From the NCBI RefSeq assembly GCF_963259705.1, contig NC_081842.1, positions 39,521,796 to 39,585,795 of the forward strand: DNA of 64,000 nucleotides, in the 5' to 3' direction. A program made the translations under genes and the position numbers. Under the pieces are notes generated by a model. That model did not search any database. It was not told the DNA's origin and was given only the letters and a program-made list of their open reading frames with translations. Source of the DNA: Myotis daubentonii. Lineage: Eukaryota; Chordata; Mammalia; Chiroptera; Vespertilionidae. Shown piece by piece: positions 53,981 through 64,000 of the stretch; positions within the stretch are counted from its first letter, which is position 1; every line of letters begins with the position of its first letter.

Positions 53981-54084
53981 TTAGAGGACTGATGCACGAA
54001 ATTCGTGCAAGGGGCTCGACCCCCGCAGTTGCATCTTCGTCCGGAAGGTTGTCCGGTCTAATGAGCATATTACACTTTTATTAT
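53981..54084 (-). mobile_element. Very short HeliBat remnant (antisense)
   Basis: Plus-strand ttagaggactgatgcacg with the palindrome gcacgaaattcgtgc, ending gagcatattacacttttatt, which is the reverse of a HeliBat 5' end. Only about 104 bp; both termini are kept but the body is lost. Confidence 0.75.
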
Positions 54085-54939
54085 TTTGTGTGTAGAATTG
54101 TACACAAAATTGCCTGTGTTAATGCTGCACTGCCATCCACAGCAGGGAGTATCACGTTTTGTTATCAAGCTCAAGTAAAGAACCTGAGTCTGGGCAGGCG
54201 GCCTTGTTCCCCTGACATGCTAACCTCCCTCATACATGTGAGAAGACCCGTCCAGTCCTCAAAGGTAGGAGGAACTGGTAGCTTTATTCCCCCAGCAGGT
54301 GGAGTCAGATTAGTCTTGTGGTCATGGACAAGGCAACGAGAGGGACAAGCACGTATTAAAAACCTGCTGGGAGCAGGAGAGTGCCATGTGCTGGGAACAT
54401 AAAGAAGAATACGATGAATAATATGTAGTTTCTCCCTCGAAAGGGCCCAGTCTGTGCAGGTAGGTTTTACTTTCAGGGGCTCTGTGACCCTGACACCTTA
54501 CCTACCACCGGTCAGCCTCTTTTCCTGAACCATCAGCCTTTGCTGCTATAAGGGAGCTGATTCCTTGCGATTGTAACTGTCTGAAGCACAGTGCACTGCC
54601 CGAGGTCCTGTTGCCACCTGAACTTTCTCTGTTAGTGACATCCACATTTCTCTGCCCAGCTTCTTTATGGTCAGATCGGCATTTGCTTCCTTCCACTGCC
54701 CTGTGGTGTTGGGGGTCTCGGCATAGCTTATAGTCTAACTTGCTAAACCATTAGGACAGTCTTTTAAAAATAATCCCTCCTTTCTATCTTCTCACATCTT
54801 GTATTTGCTGTAATAGCATCTACCTGTTACATACACCACCCAGTGAGCACTGTGGGGGCTAATGCGCAGTAGGGACTGCTCTTAGCTATTGAGACACTGG
54901 GAATCCAGTTGAAAACATGCACTAAAATGTATAGGAAAC
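54085..54939. other. Mostly unassigned DNA
   Basis: 54340-54450 resembles an L2/MIR3 piece (agagtgccatgtgctgggaa). The 136-codon frame at 53992-54402 begins in the HeliBat and has no protein features. Confidence 0.45.
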
Positions 54940-54952
54940 AAAAGTAAGATCA

Positions 54953-55174
54953 GTATCCCAGCTCAGCTGGTTGAGTGACAGCCCATGCACCAGAAGATTC
55001 CCAGTTTGAGTCTCAGTCCAGGCAGATGCCCAGGTTGTGAGCTGGATCCCTGATGGAGGACATGCAGGAGGCAGCCGATCGAAGTTTCCCTCTCGCATTG
55101 ATGTTTCTCTCTCTTCCTCCCTCTCCCCTCCTCTCTCTCTAAAAATCAATAAAAAAGTTCTTTTTTTGGGGAAA
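54953..55174 (+). mobile_element. Ves SINE, diverged
   Basis: ccagctcagctggttgagtg head and gcaggaggcagccgatcg body with TC-rich tail. Duplication aaagtaagatca / aaagttagatca at 54941-54952 and about 55175-55186. Confidence 0.88.
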
Positions 55175-55186
55175 AAAGTTAGATCA

Positions 55187-55572
55187 TGATACATGACATT
55201 CACTGACATTGTATGTTCCTCAGGGTCAAAGCAAGTGAAATATTAGTGCAGGGAGATTAAGAATTCCTGACAAGTGAGTGATGGGTGAGGAGAGGCTGGG
55301 AGGAAATTGGCGAGCATTCTGAAACAGGGAAACATGAGAAGGAAGGGACTTGGAGCAAAATGTACATTTGAGGCATATGTGTGCTGCCCAATGGCAGAGG
55401 GTATGGGCTGCACTGAAGTTATTAATTCTACGAGATCCAAGTACAGTGGCCTCTTTTTATTTTATAATATGCACAAGTGAGTCTATTCCCTTTTGAATTG
55501 CTAAATGCTAAAGATGATCACTATTAGATATTTTGCATATTCCTTAAAAGCAATTCTTTCTGTTCCTCCCGA
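55187..55572. other. Unassigned non-coding DNA
   Basis: No gene or repeat family recognised. Confidence 0.5.
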
Positions 55573-55599
55573 CACACACACACACACACACACACACAC
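55573..55599. repeat. (AC)n microsatellite
   Basis: About 13 AC units. Confidence 0.95.
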
Positions 55600-55916
55600 C
55601 CCTTCATTAAACAATACTGAGCTTGTGATTTTATAAGATGTAATTGTTAAGAAAAATCCAAAATGTGTGATATATGCTTATTTTCTTTTGCTAGTAGTTT
55701 GAGGTGTAATTTGTTTTTTAAAAAAATTTAGAATAAAAATTATTGCTGAGATAGCTAGTTTTCTACCCCAATATATTTTTTTTCCCTTAGTAACATGCTT
55801 TTTAGGTGACCATATTACCATGAAGAATAAATGAATCTGTATTTCCTAGGAGCTACCCCTCTTCAGTAGCCAACTGATAACTATATGACTAAGTTCTGGG
55901 AAATTAAATATAAGCA

Positions 55917-55948
55917 AAACAAACAAACAAACAAACAAACAAACAAAA
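55917..55948. repeat. (AAAC)n microsatellite
   Basis: Seven or so AAAC units. Confidence 0.93.
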
Positions 55949-55980
55949 ACCACATCTACAGGACTTCTGGGAAGTATCCT

Positions 55981-56053
55981 TAAAAGGAGGGGTGGGGGCC
56001 AATGGGGAAAAATGGGGGACATATATAATATTATCAACAATAAAGATTTAAAA
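55981..56053 (+). mobile_element. Young L1 3' end, very short
   Basis: G-rich run then gggggacatatataatatta and tcaacaataaag, the bat L1 terminus, ending in A-rich DNA next to a HeliBat. Confidence 0.7.
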
Positions 56054-56055
56054 AA

Positions 56056-56266
56056 TCTATAATAATAAAAAGATAATATGCTAATTAGACAGGAGGACCT
56101 TCCTGATGTCCTTCTGATGACCTTCCGGACAAAGCTGGGGTTGCAAGAGAAGCCCGGGTTCCAGGTGCCTGCCAGCAGCTAGAGGGAAGCCTGGGTCCTG
56201 GGTGCTAGAGGGAAGTTGGTGCCGGCAGCCGGGGGAAGGGAGGCCTACTCTTGCACGGGCCTCTAG
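56056..56266 (+). mobile_element. HeliBat-type Helitron, short
   Basis: Starts TCTATAATAATAAAAAG, includes taatatgctaattagac, and ends gcacgggcctctag with host T. Length 211 bp. Confidence 0.85.
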
Positions 56267-56289
56267 TAAATAAATAAAGGGAGAGGTGG

Positions 56290-56600
56290 ATAAAAGTAAA
56301 AACAGAGAGACATTTATAAAAGGGAGGAGTAGCTGTTCCCTTGCTCCCCTCTCTCCCCCTTTCTCCTTTTTGCTACCTGGAATGCAGAGATGGTGGGTGG
56401 AGATTCAGCAGCCACTTTGGAACATGAGGAGTAGGACCTCTTCCAAGGTGTAGCAGAGCAGAGAGCGGAGGAAGCCTGCATCCCTGACCATTTTGGAGAG
56501 CTCTGGTACCAGCTCTAAATTGTGTAACTCCACGACTTCTTTTAAGTGAGAGAGAAATAAACTATTGCCTTTGAAAAGCCATGTTGTTTAGGCATCAATT
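56290..56600 (+). mobile_element. Probable retroviral LTR 3' portion (MaLR/ERV-like)
   Basis: aagggaggagtagctgttcc, agagcagagagcggaggaag and the end gagagaaataaactattgcc then gaaaagccatgttgttta look like an old LTR with its AATAAA signal. Family not assigned. Confidence 0.45.
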
Positions 56601-57914
56601 TCATAAATACATAGAAAACACATACGTTTGAAGAGCAGAAACCATGTATATGCCACACGGTCCACCATGGTGTCCAATAATTTGTGATGATGATGAAATT
56701 AAAAGCGATGAAACAGAGTGGCTCCAATAAACTGTACAGCTCTTTTATTTAAAGATTCTGTTGCCGCTACTCTTCAATCGATTTGTATGCAGGTGTCATC
56801 AAGGAGGTTTGCATCGTTTAAAAAAATTATTGATCTATTTAACATTAAAAGATTTCCCTTCATTTTGTTTGAGAAAAAGGCTGTCTAAGGTATGTGTCTG
56901 TAAGCTGGCTTCCACAGTGCTGTGAGGAATGTCCCTGAATGGCCCCTCTTCAGTGAAGGGGAGACTGGGAGCTACTCGCCTTGGCTCAGGATGGAAATGG
57001 TAACGTTAGGAAATCCATTCCACCCAAAGCGAAGGAGCGGAGAGCCTCTTTGCGAAAGGGACTCAAAGGCCAGCATGCAGTAAATCATGAGGGGAGTGAA
57101 GGGCCGGAAAGGAGACCAGGGCCCACCGGCATGAATCCAGTAAGGAAGCCAATGTCTGGCCCCTAGGGAAGCTAGAAGTGGGCAAGACACTCAGCATATC
57201 CCTCCCCCACAAGTGAAATATTTTGCGTAGGCAACTCTTCTATCTACTTTAGTTAAAAAATTTCATAAAAAAATTCTCAACATTGTTCATTCTATAAATC
57301 CCAGAACATGTATGTGGGGTGATCTCATCTGGCTACTGGGAAATTTTGCTGCTTCTTAAGTTCCAAATATATTTCTTTTTTTTTCCTTTTTGCACCTGCC
57401 TGTGATAGCCTTTCTAATTAAACTGCATAAGCACAAGGTCAGGAATGAACCTGTATTGGAAAGAAAACTCTGCCACAAACATTAGGAGACTAGGTGCTTA
57501 AATGAGGAGGAAAAATCCAATGCAATGAGCCATTTTCCCAGGACAATGTATCTTTAGGACAATTATGAGTAAAATATAGACATAGTTGTGTGCAAACTAG
57601 GAAATAGGACATTGCATTCTTCGTTTTTATTTGTTTCTTGTGCTTCGAGAGAACCTGCCCACTTCCATTATTCAGCACTTGGAAGGCACTGGCAATTCCA
57701 CAGCAGTGACCAGCGGGGCCTTAGCTCTGACCCTCACTCAGCCTCACCCTTCTCTTTGCTATCTGTGACTTTATTATTATTTTTTTAAAAGAAGGCTCTT
57801 TTTGGAAACTCCCCTGGGAACGAGGCAATATACAGTAACTAATAACTGCATCTTTAAATTAAACACAGAGCAGTTGCAGTGAAGTTTAATTTTCCTGACA
57901 GCTTGTGGGAAATC
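56601..57914. other. Unassigned non-coding DNA
   Basis: No gene or repeat family recognised. Confidence 0.5.
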
Positions 57915-58115
57915 AGCTGGAAGGAAGTGCATGGGCTTTGGAGGCACTTTAATTTTAATTTCATTTTTGCTGCTTTACTAATTATGAGACTCTTTTCGGG
58001 TTTCTTAACCTGTCTGAGTCTTGTTCTCCCCCCTCATTCTGAAAAACTGGCATCATAATAATACCTCTCAGGTTGTTGTCGGTTTCACAGTAGGTGCTCA
58101 ACAATGTTAATTCCC
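57915..58115 (+). mobile_element. MIR SINE
   Basis: catgggctttggaggcactt, taattatgagactcttttcg, aacctgtctgagtcttgttc and cacagtaggtgctcaacaat are in order. Confidence 0.75.
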
Positions 58116-59289
58116 TTTATTCTACCACCCCCCCCCTGCCCATAAGGTAACTATATTGGACAGTTGTGGTATACAGTTTGCTCCTTCCCCTCCACCCATC
58201 TCATCCACGATGCTATGCATGTGTTCAAAATGGCCTCTGCACGGCCTGATTTACCTAAATTTCTCTGCACTCCCATTTCCTCTGTCCCCCAAATCTGGCC
58301 TCACCATGCATTTGAAAACTTCCATATGCTTTTTATTAGTTGTTTTTGGATTATTTTTCCTTTCTGATAGGCTGGAAATCCCGAGGCCGCTGACTGGGAG
58401 CCTCCCTGTGGTGTCAGAGACAGATCTCTAAATAAGGAAGAAGAATGCAAACTCGTTTGTGGTTTCTGACCTTTTGCACCAGGATACCCTGAAGGAATTG
58501 CCCTGAAGACAACTTATTGATAAAGGGCCCAATTTCCTTCAAATTAGAGTAGCTCTAAGCGTCCACTTACTCTGTCGGAGGCGCTCTTCTTTGCTCTGGC
58601 ACCTTGCTGAAGCTATTCGGATTTCTGCTTTGAGAGATATTAGGCGCCTTTTCTGCTAAAGACTGACTGTGAATTCCACACGATTTTAACTTGTTTTAAA
58701 GAAGGCTCAGGGTATTCAGTTCATCTTGGGAACAGCTATGTTGTTTCTACTTGGAATATGCGATTTCCCGACTACACAGTAACGTTTAGAAGCCTCAGCA
58801 TAAGTTTGGCTATTCCAGGGGGGGAAATGTGTTCATTAAAAAATTAGAATCAGCCATGATAAAAATATCAAGGTTATTTCTTTGGAACTACCTATTTATA
58901 AAGTGATCTTTCCAAGAGAGTCAAAAAATATAAATATGAAAATGTATCTACTTTTCCTCTCATTACCAACAGAGAGAAAATTTTTTAAAAAATCACTCAA
59001 AAAGAAATGCAATGTAATTCTATCACCCATAAACTCATACAGTTAAGTTACATTTTGCCTCGCTCCCCAGTGTTACTGGTCTAAAAGTCATGATTAGGGA
59101 TGTGCTCATTTTTCTACAGGAGATTTTATTTTTAAATTGCCCTTTAACACAAGAGGTTGATTCAGAACCCCAGGGCATCAGCGAGCAGCTTCCTTGCAGA
59201 TGATACTGTCTTGGACTTACTCACAGGAAGTAATCCTCTTGAGTGGCTCAGAGGATTATGTGTTTTAGTTTTCTTATGAAGTTCTTCCA
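58116..59289. other. Unassigned non-coding DNA
   Basis: A poly-C tract at about 58126-58137; otherwise nothing recognised. Confidence 0.5.
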
Positions 59290-59425
59290 GAATTCTTGTG
59301 AGATAGAATTACGGAAAGTATTATCCTTTTGCTGATAGGGAAGTCAAGGCTTAGAGATTTGTTCAAGGTCAAACAGAAAGCCATTGGCAGAGCCAGGAAC
59401 TTGAGTTTTCTATTTTGGAACACCA
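59290..59425 (-). mobile_element. MIR SINE (antisense)
   Basis: gctgatagggaagtcaaggc, ttagagatttgttcaaggtc and cattggcagagccaggaact are in antisense MIR order. Confidence 0.72.
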
Positions 59426-61084
59426 GCAAAAAATTAAAAATCTAGAATGCGTACCAAAAGACTATTTATCCTATAACACATTCACAGTTATTTCTTCTTA
59501 TCACTGCCTTTCAATATGAAGAAATCATAGGGCTTATTTCTATAACCCCATTAGTGGTACCCCCTTCATCTAAGTTGCTTAGCCTTTAATACGGGTCTTT
59601 CAATATCTATATATATTTTTTGGCACAGGAATACCATAGTGGTTCCATACACCTGTTTCCTAACTGCATATGCTACCAAAGTAAGTTATATCCCAAATTA
59701 TGCATGACTCTAACAATATTTAGTCAATTTCCCTTCTCAGCAAACTTAAATATTCATGCAAACCAAATTTATGCAAATCCATGCTTGTGATTTGGCTGTG
59801 GTCAGCTCAGGAAGCAGAATCTTGCGAAACTGTCATGTAGGATGTGATTTAGAACTGAGGTTTTATGAGAGCAATGCAATATGTGTGGCGGCATCTCCAG
59901 TGATACTTTAAAGATGCAGCAAGGCTATGAAAAGATGACACGGTGCAAATCCCCACAAACATTATGCATAATTCATGGTCAATCTGTATGTGTCTAATGT
60001 ACACGATTTTCTTGCAAGCCCTTTCTTTCCTTCTTAACTTGATAACTTGTATCCTGAAAGAAGAAGGGAAAGATCTGGATGCTCACTACACATGCCAAGG
60101 AGAGTGGTGGGAAGAGCATGCCTAAGGTTCACCCTGATTCCACATAAGGCAACCATTAAACTGACATTTATACAAACTAAATAACCCTGTAGAAAATGAG
60201 TCTGGTATAATGTTCCATAAAGAAGCAGATACGAAATTAAATGCATACTGACTGCAACTGTGCCAAAAATTAAAATTGTGCTTATGACTATGCAAAAGTG
60301 AGAGTATCACCCTTGAGAGCAAGGGTGATCGTTTTTATTTTGCTCAAAGTTTCTGAGGAGGGTGTTGTAAACTCACGCTCATAGCATAATAACCAGTGTG
60401 AAGGGACCCCAGGGCAAGTGTCAGCCCTCTAGCACTAACACGAAAGGCTCGCCGCGCAGGCATGCGAGGGCGCTGCTTTGGGGAGGGTGCAGAGATCATG
60501 AGGAGCTTGGAGGGGAAGCATGGTGTCTGGTGAAAGTTTAAAATGGTGGCAGAATATCAATTCTTAGACCACTTTTCTAGATGGCCATGCAAGGGAACTG
60601 GAGATCTGCCAACTTGGGATAAACCAGCTTTACCAATAGTTCAGCAGGGACTTCGGCCCGAGAGAAAGGTCAGCCCCTGTAGGCAGCTGTGGGAGTGACA
60701 TTTTCAGAGCCCAGCAACCCACTCCCATTGCAGAAAGCTGCTCAACAAATGCTGAAGTGACGGACTTCCCGGTTGTGTTTCAGGTATGGGATTTTTAAAA
60801 TGAGCACAGAGGTAATCCTAGGCACCAAGTAAGGATTTGACTTCCCATGAGAAGCCCCTCAGATGAGAAGACTCGAAACATGTAGCGACCCAATGCAATA
60901 CGGGCTTTGTACTGAAAGCTCTCTGGCACCTGGTCCTGCACTCGGTGCAGTGCAATGTCCCGCAGCCTCACAGGTGGGCACTTACCCAAGGACTGGGCCA
61001 CTGCCCTTTCTCCTGGCGTTTCTTTTAGGTGTTTATGTTTATAGTTGTATTCATCTTTCCCTCTCCCTCTCCCTCTCCTTCTTC
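59426..61084. other. Unassigned non-coding DNA
   Basis: No gene or repeat family is recognised. A CCCTCT-rich stretch is at about 61058-61088. Confidence 0.5.
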
Positions 61085-61099
61085 CTCTGTCTTTTTCAC

Positions 61100-61138
61100 A
61101 CACACAGACACAGACACACACACACACACACACACACG
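61100..61138. repeat. (CA)n microsatellite
   Basis: Interrupted cacacaga then a pure CA run; it creates the low-complexity frames on both strands at 60795-61244. Confidence 0.95.
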
Positions 61139-61384
61139 AATATGTTTTTTTGAAGGTTAACAAACGTAACCTCTTGGTCTCGCTCATTTCTGTTTCCTTT
61201 TTGTAACAACCTGGGTCACAGGATTGATTACTGAGTCGGTTCACTTTGATGAATGAGGCCGGGAGGAAATATTTGCAAGCTTAGGGGCATTCAGGTAAAA
61301 GGCTAAGAAATAACGGTGCTATGTCCTCACCCAAATAATAATGGATCCTTTCTTGATACCAGAAATTTGAATAATCTAAAAACA

Positions 61385-61560
61385 ATACTTCTCAAACCAG
61401 TGCATAGGAATCCCTCGGAAGACGTGTTAAATAGATTCCCGGGCCTACCCTCAGGAACGCTGAGGCAGTCTGTGGCTCAGAGTGCGAATCTCTAACCTTC
61501 TCCAGACGATGTGCGTGCTGCTGGCCCAGGGACCTCTCTGAGTAGCCAGGCTCTGAAAAT
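61385..61560 (+). mobile_element. MER5-like fragment
   Basis: tacttctcaaaccagtgcat, ccgggcctaccctcaggaac and gctctgaaaatttc loosely follow MER5A. Diverged. Confidence 0.45.
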
Positions 61561-62157
61561 TTCTTTAGTCCTTGTCCCCAAAGCCCAAGTCCTATGCAGG
61601 GGCTACACTGACCACTAAGAAGACTGGAACGCTCTCAGGACCGTGGCTAGGGAACTATGCACATGGCAGAGTCCCAAGTGCACCCTGGGAGTCCCGGGCT
61701 CCAGCTTGGCCGCAGCGCTGGCACCTAACTGTGCACTGAGGGAAGGTCCGCACTGGACGGTGGGCTACTTAAGGCCACAGCTGTGTTTATGCATCTCTGT
61801 GCCCCAGCACCTGGCAAGCACCAGCAAGAAGTAGGTGGTCAAAAAGTTTTTGTAAAACAAATGCGTGAACTAGAAGTTTAAATCATTTCCATTGAAATAA
61901 TGTTATTTTTTTTCAAAACAGTATCCTGTCTGCCTTCCCCTTGAAGTTATTTTAAATTACCCCATAATAGAGAAAAATAAAAGACAATTTCCTTTATTTG
62001 CATAGTTTTTCTTAGAATCAGTTTTTAAACATATGATCCCGACTAGTTGTCTCCTCAAACACCAAAAGCTACGCAACCCTGAGCTGACTGCGCTCTCTGC
62101 CGCTCTCCCCTGCTTATCACATGGAAGAAGGACCTTGGCAACAGGTAGAATCAGGCC
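61561..62157. other. Unassigned non-coding DNA
   Basis: Around 61780-61860 there is a MIR/L2-like end (gccccagcacctggcaagca). Nothing else is recognised. Confidence 0.4.
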
Positions 62158-62309
62158 TGCCGGAAGCCGGTCCATCCTTGCTGCTTGACACAGTCGCTGC
62201 AGGAAAGAAACATCTGCACAGCATATGTTTCAAGGGACCTGGCGTATATAGCATACTGTTCTTAATATGTTTGCTCCCCTTAGCGCTGTGTGTTTTAACC
62301 AAGGTCACC

Positions 62310-62430
62310 TCTCCGAGAAAGGTTGTTTCCCCAGGTAGGAATTTTTCCCTGAAGTCAGGGAGGGGATGCCTCTCCTAGAAAGGTTGTTTCCCCAGGTAGG
62401 AATTTTCCCCTGAAGTCAGGGAGGGGATGA
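62310..62430 (+). repeat. 61-bp tandem duplication in solo LTR
   Basis: ggttgtttccccaggtagga recurs at 62321 and 62382, 61 bp apart, each followed by gaagtcagggaggggatg. The related LTR at 7160-8015 has one copy. Confidence 0.9.
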
Positions 62431-62570
62431 AACTCCTTAACTAAGTGCCAGGCGTGTAGTTAATCACTACAAATAATCATGCTTAAGCTACATAATCTTT
62501 ACTCCCTGGAATGGAGATAAGAAACGCCCTAACCTTTGTAATAGAAATTGACAGGATTAAAATCAACTGG

Positions 62571-62578
62571 TATAAATA
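62571..62578 (+). promoter_or_regulatory. TATA box of solo LTR
   Basis: tataaata after aatcaactgg, 23 bases before AATAAA. The same context is kept in the reversed LTR copy. A solo LTR could act as a promoter; there is no evidence that it does. Confidence 0.55.
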
Positions 62579-62772
62579 CGGATGTAACAAGACAATAAAC
62601 AGCAGAACCTCTCTGGAGATCCAGACCAGAACTTGGCTGGAGACCCTGGCTGGAGATCCTGGCTAGGCTGCTGATCAACTGAACACTGTCTCCGTGTCAT
62701 TCCTTCTTCGCCGACTCCGTCTACGCCTTTGGGGACCCCTGGACCCGCTGGGGCTGGACCCCGGCACAAGCC

Positions 62773-64000
62773 CATATTTTTTAGGACAACAAAAATTACA
62801 AACATACTAAATGTAACCATCCCCCTCCCCCACAACCAACCCCAAGAAGACACATTGCAACATTGCTTACATATCAAATTTCTATAAGCAATAGATTCTC
62901 AGATTTTTTTTATGTTTTCCCATTTGCTCTCTCTTCTTTTCAGGAACAGACTTCATTCTTGTCTCTTCCTTTCTCCTTTCCCCCCACGTTTATAGGGTTT
63001 CAGAAGTCTGCCCACCTACAGAGCCAAGGGGGACTTGGTCTTTCTCTCTCTCCTCTCCTTGCATTCTGACTCGATTGGAACTATGAGGAGGCCTCCCTTC
63101 CTCCAACCTACACCCTCTGCTTCTAGGGGGTGCATCAGAAGATGGGTGATACATGCTATACATACGCACATGCTTAGGGAAAAGGCAAACGGGAGAAATA
63201 GCACTGCTCACTGCAGGTGCTCCAAAGTGCTCAGTATGAAAGGGGCATGGAGTCACGATGGCCCTGGGTGAGGATAACAGGGCATCCGGGGCCGCAACAA
63301 GCATGCCCTGGACACCTAACTGAGGCGTTTGCATTTTACTTGGGGGACAGTGAGAAGCATCAAGTTCCTGCCACCTCTGGGCTGGTACTAAGCCAAGGAG
63401 TGTTGGGAGCCATGGAGCGGGTCGTGTATGGCTACGGTGGTTCATAAACCCACAAGGATATGATTTTAAATCACGTTCCCTGGAGTCTGTATGGAAGGCT
63501 AAGATGGCTCACTCATGTAGTGAAAAACTAATTGATTCCTTTCGTAAAAAGTACAGTTTTCAAGGTTTTATATCTTTAGTTTAAAAATTTAAGACCAGTT
63601 AAGCCTGTTTGTGAGCTTCAATGTGTCTTACCTTGTACTAAACAACTGGATTAAAAAATATATCAGCGGATGCACCTCACTCTTTTCCTGGCCCCAGAAA
63701 CTATGGCCACAGTTCACAAAGACTTAGTACAGCAATTTCAGAGGCACATTTAAAATTTAATGGCAGAAGCTAGGAGTGCAAGGAAGTGATAACTGGACAA
63801 CCTTGACTGGAAGAAAACTACTTCCAAACTCAGTGTTTTTCTACAATAAGGATTCATTAATCATTCACCAATTATACAAATGAGATAATTTTGTTAGAAC
63901 AAGTGATGAATGAGTGTTTTTTTCTATTCAGAACACCCAGCACAAAGCCGAGATGGTCCATTGTCTCACCATTCCTTAATAAGTCACTTATTCATATATT
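62773..64000. other. Unassigned non-coding DNA
   Basis: Overlapping open frames at 62990-63447 on both strands show no recognisable protein content, and no repeat family is named with confidence. Confidence 0.45.

Larger units (their letters stand above)
62158..62766 (+). mobile_element. Solo LTR, class II ERV (same family as 7160-8015)
   Basis: 609 bp, termini tgccgg...ccggca, flanked by caggcc (62152-62157) and caagcc (62767-62772), a 6-bp duplication with one change. TATAAATA at 62571 and AATAAA at 62594 mark the promoter and poly-A signal. It contains a 61-bp tandem duplication. No internal retroviral DNA is adjacent. Confidence 0.9.

Noticed and set aside
60795..61244. 149-codon minus frame
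   Set aside because: Runs through the CA microsatellite (Val-Cys repeats) and a CCCTCT-rich stretch; low-complexity artefact.

Overview
The window looks like gene-poor, non-coding mammalian DNA, intergenic or deep intronic, from a vespertilionid (evening) bat. The call rests on the repeats. There are nine or more tRNA-derived Ves SINEs, with tRNA-like heads ending in TC-rich 3' tails. There are about nine HeliBat-type Helitrons, which start TCCTATATAATAAAA and end in a palindrome, GGGCCTCTAG and a host T. There is a SPIN-type hAT MITE and two other short hAT elements. HeliBats are known from vespertilionid bats, and SPIN elements are known in Myotis. I found no convincing host protein-coding exon, tRNA, rRNA, snRNA or CRISPR. 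Almost every longer open frame lies inside a repeat, in low-complexity sequence, or has no recognisable content.

Layout. 1-2656: an old MIR, then unassigned AT-rich DNA. 2657-9295: an old Tigger DNA transposon containing a HeliBat (3040-3548) and a class II endogenous retrovirus (3656-9276). The ERV is itself interrupted by a Ves SINE and by an antisense solo LTR of a second class II family. 9.3-17.9 kb: old MIR, L1 and MaLR remnants plus simple repeats. 17.95-21.2 kb: a HeliBat, an L1 3'-end insertion, and an internally deleted L1 that carries a SINE/L1 chimeric insertion and a hAT MITE. 22.8-25.1 kb: MER5A, MIR, L2 and a HeliBat. 25.1-27.6 kb: L1 3'-UTR DNA split by two head-to-tail HeliBats (one with a promoter-like module, one with a 47-bp minisatellite) and by a Ves SINE. 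27.6-33.2 kb: L2, MIR, MER5A, an L1 3' end and a HeliBat. 33.7-39.3 kb: old L1 and several microsatellites, including a 455-bp G-depleted tract. 39.3-40.2 kb: a near-perfect inverted duplication. 40.7-44.4 kb: MER5, SPIN, a hAT nested in a Tigger-like element, Ves, HeliBat and old L1. 45-56.6 kb: MIR and several Ves SINEs (one inside another), a 1-kb L1 copy that stops within ORF1, two short HeliBats and an LTR fragment. 57-64 kb: MIR remnants, a CA repeat and a second solo LTR (62158-62766) of the family seen at 7160-8015.

How it fits together. The region is a layered record of transposition. Old mammalian elements (MIR, L2, MER5, Tigger, MaLR, L1M) are cut by bat-lineage elements (hAT, HeliBat, Ves, young L1, class II ERV), and many insertions still show target-site duplications. 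The most unusual signals are: palindromic pairs of CTCF-like motifs carried by HeliBats; a head-to-tail HeliBat pair with a possible captured promoter module; template-switched and 3'-truncated L1 products; and three short locally templated duplications, one of them inverted. All family assignments are from reading the sequence; no database search was run.
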